Positions 1 through 5,577 of a stretch of 5,715 nt of DNA are shown in pieces. Within the stretch, counting starts at the first letter, position 1. Every line of letters starts with the position of its first letter. This stretch comes from Prolixibacteraceae bacterium UBA5740. GTDB lineage: Bacteria; Bacteroidota; Bacteroidia; Bacteroidales; Prolixibacteraceae. The stretch covers positions 1 to 5,715 of the forward strand of contig DIFU01000114.1 of assembly GCA_002419285.1 (NCBI GenBank), in the 5' to 3' direction. The translations under genes were made by a program, and so were the position numbers. The notes beneath the pieces were generated by a model that saw nothing but the letters and a program-made list of their open reading frames with translations, did not search any database and was not told the origin of the DNA.

Positions 1-20
1 TGGGGAGACATCTGTAATTC

Positions 21-58
21 TATATTTGGAATTTTACCCACGTCTTGGCACGGATGAA
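21..58 (+). repeat. dispersed 38-base intergenic repeat, copy 1
   Basis: This segment matches 4399-4436 in the same orientation with only three mismatches, all in one triplet (tct here, aat there, at 43-45). It contains GGCACGGATGAA. From memory, ATCCGTGTTCATCCGTG-like strings on the opposite strand recur in intergenic DNA of many Bacteroidota. The two copies enclose the nuclease, ATPase, SEC-C and AAA_14 genes. Confidence 0.8.
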
Positions 59-73
59 CACGAATATTCATCC
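52..73. repeat. inverted repeat downstream of the nuclease gene
   Basis: GGATGAA (52-58) and TTCATCC (67-73) form a perfect 7-base stem with an 8-base loop. It lies 35 bases beyond the stop codon of the minus-strand nuclease gene. It could be a weak transcript end, but no T-run follows on the minus strand, so it is not a classic intrinsic terminator. It overlaps the right end of the dispersed repeat at 21-58. Confidence 0.4.
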
Positions 74-107
74 ATCCCAGGGAGCTACGCCGCCTGTAAA
101 GTTATGG

Positions 108-611
108 TCACTTTTTGATTGCTATGTTTGCCTGGACATCCAACCTGAATTTTGTCCGATCAAAGAAAGCCTTATTTGTTGAGTTTTCAATTGTCTTAAA
201 TCGGGGATGTTTGCGGTTGCATACGAAGGCTTTCAGATACTTGTACTCTGCAAGATTGTGATGTCTTTGGAGAAGTTTGATGGTGTTTTCGAGCTGTTTT
301 GTCGCGTCAGGTATCCAGCCTCCGGATTGCTGATTCTTTAGCTCAACCAAATACAGGCTATCTTCAAAAGTGAGCATTCCGTCACATGTGCTTTCCTGGT
401 CATTTGTTCCTTCCTTATTTACAGTAGTGCAATGATCTATGGCTGTAAATGCAATTTCGTGGCTGGGATTATTTATAACTCTTGCAATCCACCTTTCAGG
501 ATCACTGGTATTGGTATAAGCCTTCTTTCCATCCTGATCATCACAAATGCCAAAAAGCTTTTCCTTCCTTGCAGATTCCCTGCATGGCGAATTGAAAAAA
601 TCAATGCTCAT
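108..611 (-). CDS. small PD-(D/E)XK-like nuclease candidate, partner of the ATPase
   Basis: This is a 167-residue soluble protein with no signal peptide or membrane segment, and I recognise no named family. A PD-(D/E)XK-like core is visible: D77 in CDGML, then a hydrophobic strand ending in E90-L-K92 (LYLVELK), with Q106 in a following helix (KQLENTI). E52 sits on an upstream helix and could complete the site. That spacing and strand-helix order are typical of small restriction-endonuclease-fold enzymes, so DNA or RNA cleavage is a reasonable inference, not shown. The N-terminal part (FFNSPCRES) may serve contact or processing. The ATG at 609-611 overlaps the ATPase stop codon in ATGA, which implies translational coupling and matched amounts of both proteins. 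Probable job: effector controlled by the ATPase. An inactive substrate-binding fold is the main alternative. Confidence 0.7.
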   Translation of the reverse strand: MSIDFFNSPCRESARKEKLFGICDDQDGKKAYTNTSDPERWIARVINNPSHEIAFTAIDHCTTVNKEGTNDQESTCDGMLTFEDSLYLVELKNQQSGGWIPDATKQLENTIKLLQRHHNLAEYKYLKAFVCNRKHPRFKTIENSTNKAFFDRTKFRLDVQANIAIKK

Positions 612-1852
612 AGTTCCTGCTCGAGTTCAAGGAGTGAATCAAAAAGTTCATTGCCTTCGGCAAGACTGTTATTCAGATAATTGTTATCGGAAGGTATACC
701 CGCGATGGTATCAAGTTTCTTGATACTGCCATTAAGCTCGTTAAGCTCATAAATGATGAGATCATCTTCGGAAAGGAGGGATTTCTCAGGGACCAGCTCG
801 TACAATCGGGTCAATGACCCAGTTCCTTTTGGCGAATTTTCAATTTTTCCCTGCAAATATTTTCCCTGGATGGCAACACCCAGGAAATTGATGATATATG
901 GGCTATGGGAAGTCATGATTAATTTGTTTCCCTGATTCAGGTTATTGAAATTCAATAAGCTCTGGAGCAACTGCCATTGGGACTTGGGAAACAGGTTCTG
1001 TTCGGGCTCTTCCACAATATTGATGAATGCCGATTTATTGAATTTTGACGACAAAACTGACAAAGCGATCCTTTTTTGCTCATCGGTCAGGCTTGAATTT
1101 CTCCATATCTCCTCGACACCTTTCTTGAATCGTTGCAACTCCTCGCTGCTCATGGGCTCCTTGTTTTCACTTTGTTTTCTGATGGAGTGGGCCAGGTAAT
1201 GCGAGACGAGGTATAATGGCACAACCGACTGAAATCCGCTTGAGGCTTCGGTCAACATCAATTTATATCCTTCACCTTTGAGGTTTAGGGTATCGTTAAG
1301 CTTGTCATATTCGATTCCGACATTATTGATCGGAAGCTTTTCAATGCCCTTTAATTCCTGTTTGGCATTGTCATATTCGGTAAGGAACTCCTTGAGGGAA
1401 TCGGAAGAAAGCTTTAACTCCCTGGGTGTCTTTACATAGGTGATGAAGTTCCTTTCGGCTGGCACATACATGATTTGTGGCAGCAAATAGGATGGGTTTG
1501 ATGTTTCATGAATTTCAAGCACGCCATCCTGAAATTTTAGGGAGTAGGCATCGCCTTCGTATTCAATGAAAGTATCTTCGTTGCCTTTCGATTTAAAATA
1601 ATTTTCAAGCCGGTGGTAGTTTAGAAATTGGTTTTTTAGTCGGTTTCTTCGTTCGAACCATTTTTTATCGTAGTCGCCCCTGAAGAGGGCCTTTTCAATC
1701 CATGTAAACGTGGAGATTAATTTGGCGACCGTACTTTTTCCAGAGCCTTGATTCCCAATGAAAACCGTGACCTTCTTAATGTCAATCCAGCCATCGTTTC
1801 CTATCAGGCCTTCCTTTACAGGTCCGAAATTTTTGATTTTTATCCTGCTCAT
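608..1852 (-). CDS. ABC/OLD-type AAA family ATPase (AAA_15/AAA_21-like)
   Basis: A soluble ATPase of 414 residues when read from the ATG at 1852. Visible elements, in this numbering: an N-terminal SRIKIKNFGPVKEG strand typical of the family, Walker A GNQGSGKST (33-41, K39), a YVPAERNF motif (about 128-136), an ABC-like signature SSGFQS (204-209), Walker B with tandem glutamates INIVEEPEQN (about 277-286), and a switch histidine in TSHSP (H316). The helical insert between Walker A and the signature is short, and no TOPRIM domain follows, unlike true OLD nucleases. The frame can be extended to a TTG at 1879, but that codon lies inside a promoter-like box and adds nothing conserved, so the ATG is preferred. 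The protein probably senses a DNA- or phage-related cue and gates the nuclease encoded in overlap downstream. ATP-dependent dimerisation is known for the fold; the partner link is inferred. Confidence 0.88.
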   Translation of the reverse strand: MSRIKIKNFGPVKEGLIGNDGWIDIKKVTVFIGNQGSGKSTVAKLISTFTWIEKALFRGDYDKKWFERRNRLKNQFLNYHRLENYFKSKGNEDTFIEYEGDAYSLKFQDGVLEIHETSNPSYLLPQIMYVPAERNFITYVKTPRELKLSSDSLKEFLTEYDNAKQELKGIEKLPINNVGIEYDKLNDTLNLKGEGYKLMLTEASSGFQSVVPLYLVSHYLAHSIRKQSENKEPMSSEELQRFKKGVEEIWRNSSLTDEQKRIALSVLSSKFNKSAFINIVEEPEQNLFPKSQWQLLQSLLNFNNLNQGNKLIMTSHSPYIINFLGVAIQGKYLQGKIENSPKGTGSLTRLYELVPEKSLLSEDDLIIYELNELNGSIKKLDTIAGIPSDNNYLNNSLAEGNELFDSLLELEQEL

Positions 1853-1876
1853 CGGTTGTTTGTCGATTGTGATGAT

Positions 1877-1909
1877 CAAAAATACAATTTATTTAGTTTC
1901 CGCAACAAT
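1877..1909 (-). promoter_or_regulatory. possible Bacteroidota-type promoter for the ATPase-nuclease pair
   Basis: Read on the minus strand, TATTTTTG at 1884-1877 matches the TAnnTTTG -7 consensus. ATTG at 1909-1906 lies 21 bases upstream, near the expected position of the TTTG -33 element. Transcription would start near 1872, leaving a leader of about 20 bases before the ATG at 1852. The element overlaps the stop codon of the upstream SEC-C gene. It suggests the pair can be transcribed alone, although read-through from the SEC-C gene remains possible. Confidence 0.4.
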
Positions 1910-3083
1910 TCTTGTATTTACGGCCGCTGCCGCAGAAGCAGGGATCGTTGCGGCCGATCTTTTTGGGAGGGGTGGCAGGCTGGTTGGGATTCCCCGTTAT
2001 GGAGGGATTGAAGGGGAACGGCACCACCCGGCCTTCCTTGTCGGGCTGGCTGCCAGGTTTCGGGTAAACAAACGGGGTCTTGGGCAGCGGCAGGAGATTC
2101 GGTTTCTCGTATTTCTCGAATACCTCGCTGGGAGTGTTCCCTTTCAGTATCCAGCGGGGAATGTGATTGGTGAATTCCATATAGGCCTGCACTAATTCTT
2201 GCAGCTTCTTCTTGTCCAGCGTAAATGATTTGGTCAGCGTCGACAGGATATCCGAAGCATGCACGTCGTTGTTTACAAGCATCCATATTTCACTGATTGT
2301 ACGATCTGCCGCTTCTTCCGAAGCCATGTTTTTTGCAAGAATTTTCCGGAATTCACGGGTGGCCGCATTGGTAGGAGGCATGGGATGGTAAGTGTCGCCA
2401 GAGGCCAATATCTCTTCGAGGGTGAACTTCCGGGGCTTGAGCCCAGGTCGTGCCTGCATTTCTGCGAGGATATCGTAATGATCCAAAAGGAAGCCTGACT
2501 GGTACTCCATGGTGGTATCCATGTATTCGAGACTCTGCAGTTCATAGGAGTCGCCAAAGCATTTCATGATATCATAGTCATAAAATTCAGGATCGAATTC
2601 CCTGGCCAATTTGCGAATTTCATATATGTCCAGCACCCCGTAAAGGTTAAGCAATCCGGTCAGCATTTGCCGGCGCCTGAATTTTGTCGAATTCGGGTTC
2701 TGGCTTGCGATGTAGGGATCAATTCTGGTTTTCAGCCGTTCGACCAATTCGTAACTGATAAATGCGTACGGTAAATTATCTTCATCGACGGTGAATACCA
2801 CGATACCCATAGATTCGAGTGAGTCGTTCTTTACAGGATGGTTATGAATCAGCCTGGGGGTGGGATCGTGGACGAAATCATGGAGTCTCATCAGTTCGCT
2901 CCACGATAACTGGTTGAGAAGCACCAGCGGTTCATGTAAAATTACGGATGACAGCGTAGCCGCGAATGGTTCCTTACGCAGGCTCGACTTGATCTTGATA
3001 TGGAGTCGGCGGGCCATGGTTACCAAATCTTCCTTGGTGCCGCCCATAAGCATATCCTTGAGAGAGACGATCGGTAGTTCCAT
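1893..3083 (-). CDS. SEC-C motif zinc-binding protein with N-terminal SAP/Rho-N-like helices
   Basis: A soluble protein of 396 residues. The extreme C-terminus is a canonical SEC-C motif, GRNDPCFCGSGRKYKNCC: C382, C384, C393 and C394 in a CxC-x8-CC arrangement that binds one zinc ion. It follows a proline-rich linker (about 330-375). The N-terminus (about 8-49, GTKEDLVTMARRLHIKIKSS) resembles a Rho-N/SAP helix-extension-helix, suggesting nucleic-acid contact. The middle is helical and includes the phrase IPRWILKGNTPSE, familiar from stand-alone SEC-C proteins of unknown function. It is much longer than the SEC-C tail of SecA and lacks SecA motor motifs, so it is not a secretion ATPase. It ends 40 bases before the ATPase start on the same strand. 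Its base composition looks more GC-rich than the ATPase and nuclease genes, hinting at a different history. Function is not known; a role with the downstream pair is only possible. Confidence 0.85.
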   Translation of the reverse strand: MELPIVSLKDMLMGGTKEDLVTMARRLHIKIKSSLRKEPFAATLSSVILHEPLVLLNQLSWSELMRLHDFVHDPTPRLIHNHPVKNDSLESMGIVVFTVDEDNLPYAFISYELVERLKTRIDPYIASQNPNSTKFRRRQMLTGLLNLYGVLDIYEIRKLAREFDPEFYDYDIMKCFGDSYELQSLEYMDTTMEYQSGFLLDHYDILAEMQARPGLKPRKFTLEEILASGDTYHPMPPTNAATREFRKILAKNMASEEAADRTISEIWMLVNNDVHASDILSTLTKSFTLDKKKLQELVQAYMEFTNHIPRWILKGNTPSEVFEKYEKPNLLPLPKTPFVYPKPGSQPDKEGRVVPFPFNPSITGNPNQPATPPKKIGRNDPCFCGSGRKYKNCCGN

Positions 3084-3106
3084 TGGATTTTGATGTAAGT
3101 TTGTTT

Positions 3107-3114
3107 CAAATTTA
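3107..3114 (-). promoter_or_regulatory. -7-like box upstream of the SEC-C gene
   Basis: On the minus strand this reads TAAATTTG, a match to TAnnTTTG, 23 bases before the ATG at 3083. No clear TTTG -33 element sits 19-21 bases further up; the nearest TTG strings are too close. AT-rich DNA makes chance matches likely, so this is tentative. Confidence 0.3.
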
Positions 3115-3157
3115 GTTTTTTTGACAACAACTACATATAACGGGAACGTGTTTGTAG

Positions 3158-3180
3158 TTTTTTAAATTGGGTTTAAAAAA
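3158..3180. terminator. AT-only inverted repeat at the end of the AAA_14 gene
   Basis: TTTTTTAAA (3158-3166) and TTTAAAAAA (3172-3180) form a perfect 9-base stem around a 5-base loop. It overlaps the last codons and the TAA stop (3173-3175) of the AAA_14 gene. The stem has no G-C pairs and no separate U-tract follows, so it would be a weak terminator at best. It may simply reflect AT-rich DNA. Confidence 0.25.
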
Positions 3181-4357
3181 TTTCTCTGGGATTGATTTTC
3201 AGGAATTCCTCCCAGGGTATGCCACCGGTACCGACCAGCATGACTTTATCGGGATGGAATTTGTCGTTAAAGATGGCCATCCCGGTGTTTTCGGCACTGG
3301 CTCCGCTTTTTACCTCAATCCCGATGACCTTGTTGCCTTTTTCAAGGATGAAATCCACCTCATGCTTCCCTTCGCGCCAATAATGGAGATGGTACCTTCC
3401 CGAAACGGAATGGTTGAGCAAATGGGCACCTACCGACGATTCAACCAACCGACCCCGCCGTTGTGGATTCACAATGGCATCATGCCAGGTTTCGACATGC
3501 TGCGAGGTAAGCAAGGCATTATTGTACACCTGAAATTTCGGACTCGACGACCTTTGGCGGATTAAACTTCCGGCATACTTTTCCAAACCACCCAGCAAAC
3601 CGCCATCTGACAATAGCTTCAGGTAATTGGCCAGGGTAGTGGTATTGCCGGCATCCTGCAGCTGTCCGGTAATTTTGGTATAGGAAAGAATTTGTCCGGA
3701 ATAAAGGCAACCCAATTCAAACAACCGTTTCAGCAGGGCAGGCTTATCCACGCGGGTAAGCATCAGGATATCTTTGGAAATGCTTGTCTCGATGAGTGAA
3801 TCCTTGATGTAACTTTTCCAGCGTTCCTCATCGCCAATCAATGTTGCCGAACCCGGATATCCGCCGAAATATACATACTGATCTGGTGTCCAGCCAAAAG
3901 CGGCTTCCATTTCGGAAAGCGACCAGTGTCCGAGATAAAAAGATTCGAAACGCCCGGCCAGCGATTCGGTGAGGCCCTTTTGGATCAGGAGGCGCGACGA
4001 TCCCAGCAGGATTACCTTGATGTTGACCTTCTCAAGGGTATCTTTGTCCCATTGCCGTTTCACCACCTCGCTCCAGTTGTCTATTTTCTGGATCTCGTCG
4101 ATGACCAGAAGGAATTCAGGTGAACCTGAAACCTTCATCTTGAGGCGGGCGGTCTCCCAAACCTGCATTAACCAGGCCGAATTGGTGGCTGATATCGCAT
4201 CGGCTGATTCGTACAGACACGGCACCGTTAGCTGGGTCAGCAATTGGTTCACCATGGTGGTTTTACCCACTTGCCGGGGCCCCAGAATCACCTGGATGAA
4301 TCTGCGAGGCTCCGCGATTCGTGACTTAACTTCTTTTAAATAAGGGCGTTCGTACAT
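3173..4357 (-). CDS. AAA_14 ATPase with C-terminal DUF4143 domain
   Basis: A complete soluble protein of 394 residues of the well-known AAA_14/DUF4143 family, common in Bacteroidota and often present in many copies per genome. Visible elements: Walker A GPRQVGKT (26-33), Walker B LLVIDEIQ (83-90), a sensor-like ILLGSS (116-121), LAGRFESF (133-140), the family phrase YVYFGGYPG (161-169), and a helical/winged-helix middle. The C-terminal DUF4143 region carries a PD-(D/E)XK-like core, EVDFIL (333-338, D335) and IEVKSG (347-352, E348 and K350). ATP binding is well supported; the substrate is unknown for the family, and the nuclease-like core may or may not be active. The start is the first ATG, directly followed by the family-typical YERPYLKEV. 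It is transcribed alone, 89 bases upstream of the SEC-C gene. The palindrome cluster just before its start is a likely control site. Confidence 0.93.
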   Translation of the reverse strand: MYERPYLKEVKSRIAEPRRFIQVILGPRQVGKTTMVNQLLTQLTVPCLYESADAISATNSAWLMQVWETARLKMKVSGSPEFLLVIDEIQKIDNWSEVVKRQWDKDTLEKVNIKVILLGSSRLLIQKGLTESLAGRFESFYLGHWSLSEMEAAFGWTPDQYVYFGGYPGSATLIGDEERWKSYIKDSLIETSISKDILMLTRVDKPALLKRLFELGCLYSGQILSYTKITGQLQDAGNTTTLANYLKLLSDGGLLGGLEKYAGSLIRQRSSSPKFQVYNNALLTSQHVETWHDAIVNPQRRGRLVESSVGAHLLNHSVSGRYHLHYWREGKHEVDFILEKGNKVIGIEVKSGASAENTGMAIFNDKFHPDKVMLVGTGGIPWEEFLKINPREIF

Positions 4358-4366
4358 GTTAAAATC

Positions 4367-4399
4367 ATTTACTCAATGAGGTGAGTAAATTTACTCAAT
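4367..4399. promoter_or_regulatory. palindromic operator-like cluster before the AAA_14 gene
   Basis: TGAGTAAATTTACTCA at 4382-4397 is a perfect 16-base palindrome. The 11-mer ATTTACTCAAT occurs twice in direct orientation (4367-4377 and 4389-4399), with starts 22 bases apart, about two helical turns. The inverted half-site lies between them. The cluster sits 10-42 bases upstream of the AAA_14 ATG on the minus strand, where a promoter would be expected, so binding of a dimeric repressor or the ATPase itself is plausible. No TAnnTTTG box is visible here. Confidence 0.5.
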
Positions 4400-4436
4400 A
4401 TATTTGGAATTTTACCCACGAATTGGCACGGATGAA
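4399..4436 (+). repeat. dispersed 38-base intergenic repeat, copy 2
   Basis: Same orientation as the copy at 21-58, 35 of 38 bases identical. The similarity continues weakly beyond the right end (acgtatttg here against acgaatatt there). Its left end touches the palindromic operator cluster of the AAA_14 gene. The two copies bracket a four-gene block of about 4.3 kb. Confidence 0.8.
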
Positions 4437-4444
4437 ACGTATTT

Positions 4445-4472
4445 GTAGGGAAAGGGCATGCCCTTTCCCTAC
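4445..4472. repeat. perfect 28-base palindrome
   Basis: GTAGGGAAAGGGCA (4445-4458) is followed directly by its exact reverse complement (4459-4472), with no loop bases. It could form a cruciform or a strong RNA hairpin. It resembles the GTAGGG...CCCTAC palindromes I recall from intergenic DNA of other bacteria, which are REP-like. No transposase of the REP-associated type is in the window. Confidence 0.85.
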
Positions 4473-4487
4473 GGATGTAAAATCTAT

Positions 4488-4567
4488 TCCCCTCTGCCCC
4501 TCGTTTGCAACGAGGGGCCAACAGGTATCCCCTCTACCCCTCGTTTGCAACGAGGGGCCAACAGGTA
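4488..4567 (+). repeat. tandem pair of 40-base hairpin units (TGC loop)
   Basis: Units 4488-4527 and 4528-4567 differ at one base (g at 4496, a at 4536). Each contains a hairpin with 9-base arms CCCCTCGTT and AACGAGGGG around a TGC loop (4497-4517 and 4537-4557), followed by the shared tail CCAACAGGTA. The first 25 bases of a third copy appear at 5691-5715. The hairpins could stop or stabilise transcripts coming from hicBA, but no U-tract follows. Confidence 0.9.
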
Positions 4568-4584
4568 TGCATTTGCAATGCATA
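4566..4584. repeat. hairpin with TGC loop and unrelated arms
   Basis: TATGCATT and AATGCATA form an 8-base stem around TGC. The centre TTTGCAA equals that of the neighbouring units at 4488-4567, but the rest of the arms is a different sequence. It directly follows the second 40-base unit and shares its last bases. Confidence 0.7.
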
Positions 4585-4630
4585 GGTCTATTTAAAAACA
4601 ATTCCTAACCAGATTAGAAACAACATGTTA

Positions 4631-4643
4631 GGGTTGCAAACCC
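4631..4643. repeat. short hairpin with GCA loop
   Basis: GGGTT and AACCC form a 5-base stem around GCA. The centre TTGCAAA is the reverse complement of the TTTGCAA centre in the hairpins at 4497-4584, so this looks like an inverted member of the same group with another arm sequence. A CCTAAC/GTTAGG pair (4604-4609, 4627-4632) partly encloses the stretch before it. Confidence 0.5.
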
Positions 4644-4646
4644 ATT

Positions 4647-4722
4647 GCCCATAACCCCTCGTTACAAACGAGGGGTAGATTCAGGCCCATAACCCCTCGT
4701 TACAAACGAGGGGTAGATTCCG
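4647..4722 (+). repeat. tandem pair of 38-base hairpin units (ACA loop)
   Basis: Units 4647-4684 and 4685-4722 differ at one base (a at 4683, c at 4721). Each holds a hairpin with the same 9-base arms as the 40-base units, CCCCTCGTT and AACGAGGGG, but with an ACA loop (4655-4675 and 4693-4713) and different flanks (CCCATAA before, TAGATTC after). The arms are kept while loop and flanks are replaced. Confidence 0.9.
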
Positions 4723-4892
4723 GTTTTCAATGTCAAATCCAGTAAAATCGGCCTGCCATATTTTCCTGAAATATTCGTAACTTGTATATAGAAAACCAGA
4801 AATCATGAATTGTGGAGTCCGGAGACCACTTCAAAAACGGGGCGTATTCTGAAAAGCCAAATGAGTAAGGCAATAACGAATTACTGAATGAG
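4723..4892. other. intergenic stretch without a recognisable gene
   Basis: No convincing reading frame is seen on either strand between the hairpin repeats and the membrane-gene remnant. An imperfect palindrome centred on TCCGGA, with outer arms GTGG and CCAC, lies at 4812-4829. TTACTGAATGAG at 4881-4892 matches TTACTCAATGAG at 4369-4380 in 11 of 12 bases and may be a decayed copy of that control site. Nothing else could be supported. The whole gene-free interval before this remnant starts at 4358 and is otherwise filled by the repeats listed. Confidence 0.5.
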
Positions 4893-5012
4893 ATGAAAAC
4901 AATGGTCGGCGTGTTTCATTGGCTGCCAAGAATTATATGTATTCTTGCCATACTGTTTGTCAGCATGTTTGCGGCCGATGCATGCAACGAGAGGATGTCA
5001 TCTTTTGTTGAT
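4893..5012 (+). pseudogene. 5' remnant of a small membrane-protein gene
   Basis: From the ATG at 4893 the frame reads MKTMVGVFHWLPRII, then a hydrophobic helix CILAILFVSMFAADA (about residues 16-30), then NERMSSFVDLF. This strongly recalls, from memory, the N-terminus of a small multi-helix membrane protein widespread in Bacteroidota (pattern W-PRIL-ILF--FISLFALDVF-E). Those proteins are about 110-140 residues with several more helices. Here similarity stops near 5010-5028, exactly where the 3' end of hicA on the opposite strand begins; the open frame to 5087 beyond that is only the antisense of hicA. So the rest of the gene was lost, probably when the toxin-antitoxin module arrived or by a deletion. 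It is the only plus-strand coding signal in the window. A short functional peptide cannot be excluded. Confidence 0.45.
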
Positions 5013-5252
5013 TTATTTATTCAAGTTCCAGAGTTCGATGAATGTTTCGGGGTCGAGTTCCAAATCCTCTCGGATGATTTTCCTTAACAAGCCTTTTGGT
5101 AAGTCTTGATTATTATGAACAGGAATAGTGGTGACCCTTCCGTCGGAGTGTCTTAACCTATGGTGCGAGCCAATCACACGAACAACAATAAATCCGATGG
5201 CTTCAAGGAACTTTATTAGTGCTTTCCCAGAAATAACTGGCAGTTGTGGCAT
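5013..5252 (-). CDS. hicA: HicA-type mRNA interferase toxin
   Basis: A protein of 79 residues from the ATG at 5252, the usual HicA length. It has the complete dsRBD-like HicA fold in sequence: VISGKALIKFLEAIGF (6-21), the strand leading to GSHHRLRH (28-35) with the presumed catalytic histidine at H30, then DGRVTTIPVHNNQDLPKGLLRKIIRE (37-62). HicA toxins cleave mRNA and tmRNA and are held inactive by HicB. A TTG two codons upstream would also be in frame, but the ATG fits better. It lies 11 bases after the hicB stop codon, so both are surely one transcript. All family landmarks are intact, so the toxin is probably functional. Its 3' end abuts the membrane-gene remnant on the opposite strand. 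Confidence 0.93.
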   Translation of the reverse strand: MPQLPVISGKALIKFLEAIGFIVVRVIGSHHRLRHSDGRVTTIPVHNNQDLPKGLLRKIIREDLELDPETFIELWNLNK

Positions 5253-5263
5253 GGACAATAGGA

Positions 5264-5515
5264 TTAAATCGTCACGTTTTTGATTGGCACCTGCATTTCC
5301 CTGAAACCGACAAAACGGTTCATCTCAGAGGCTTTTTCTTTCTCTTCTTCGATGCATATGTCAATCACTTCCTTAATGTTGGCCAATGCCTCGTCAATGG
5401 TGGAACCATATGAATGACATCCTTTGAATACAGGGCAGCTTACAATATAGAAATTATCCTCGTCCTGCTCAATAAGGATGGGAAGGTGTAAAATTTCCGT
5501 TTCCGAGATTTTCAT
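5264..5515 (-). CDS. hicB: HicB-type antitoxin, short form
   Basis: A protein of 83 residues from the ATG at 5515. The degenerate RNase H-like HicB domain is clear: LPILIEQDEDNFYIVSCPVFKGCHSYGSTIDEALANIKEVIDICIEE (about 11-57), with the family features D/E-rich turn, CPxFxGCHSYG and DEALxNIKE. After about residue 60 only a short tail remains (MNRFVGFREMQVPIKN). No helix-turn-helix or ribbon-helix-helix segment is visible, so DNA binding and autoregulation are not evident from the sequence. It neutralises the HicA toxin encoded immediately downstream. The frame extends to a TTG at 5554, but those 13 residues (MYGFCKLIYKDCI) are not conserved. The antitoxin-first order is the hicBA arrangement; many HicAB loci have the toxin first. 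Confidence 0.9.
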   Translation of the reverse strand: MKISETEILHLPILIEQDEDNFYIVSCPVFKGCHSYGSTIDEALANIKEVIDICIEEEKEKASEMNRFVGFREMQVPIKNVTI

Positions 5516-5569
5516 TATGCAGTCTTTATAAATGAGCTTGCAAAAACCATACAACCTTTAGTATAAGTG

Positions 5570-5577
5570 CAAAAATA
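5570..5577 (-). promoter_or_regulatory. -7-like box upstream of hicBA
   Basis: On the minus strand this reads TATTTTTG, matching TAnnTTTG and identical to the box before the ATPase gene. TTTG lies at 5596-5593, but the 15-base spacer is shorter than the usual 19-21. Transcription would begin about 50 bases before the hicB ATG. Tentative. Confidence 0.35.

Noticed and set aside
1853..1879. Upstream TTG start at 1879 for the ATPase, adding nine residues.
   Set aside because: The TTG falls inside the TATTTTTG box, the added residues are not family-like, and the ATG at 1852 is followed directly by the conserved SRIKIKNFGP strand.
1758..2195. Longest plus-strand open frame (145 residues) opposite the ATPase and SEC-C genes.
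   Set aside because: It is antisense to two well-supported genes and its sequence has no domain or family resemblance.
3121..3141. Plus-strand TTGACA with a nearby TATAAC as a sigma-70 promoter.
   Set aside because: The spacer is only about 10 bases and no plus-strand gene follows; chance match in AT-rich DNA.
4381..4608. Open frames across the hairpin repeats on both strands (68-75 residues).
   Set aside because: They are translated repeat sequence, with low-complexity copies of the same peptide and no recognisable protein feature.
4488..4722. CRISPR array, because of repeated units of 38-40 bases.
   Set aside because: Units are directly adjacent without unique spacers, each is a near-perfect hairpin, there are only two copies of each kind, and no cas gene is present.
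4812..4829. Imperfect palindrome around TCCGGA as an insertion-sequence end.
   Set aside because: No matching second end and no transposase are visible; four of the positions do not pair.
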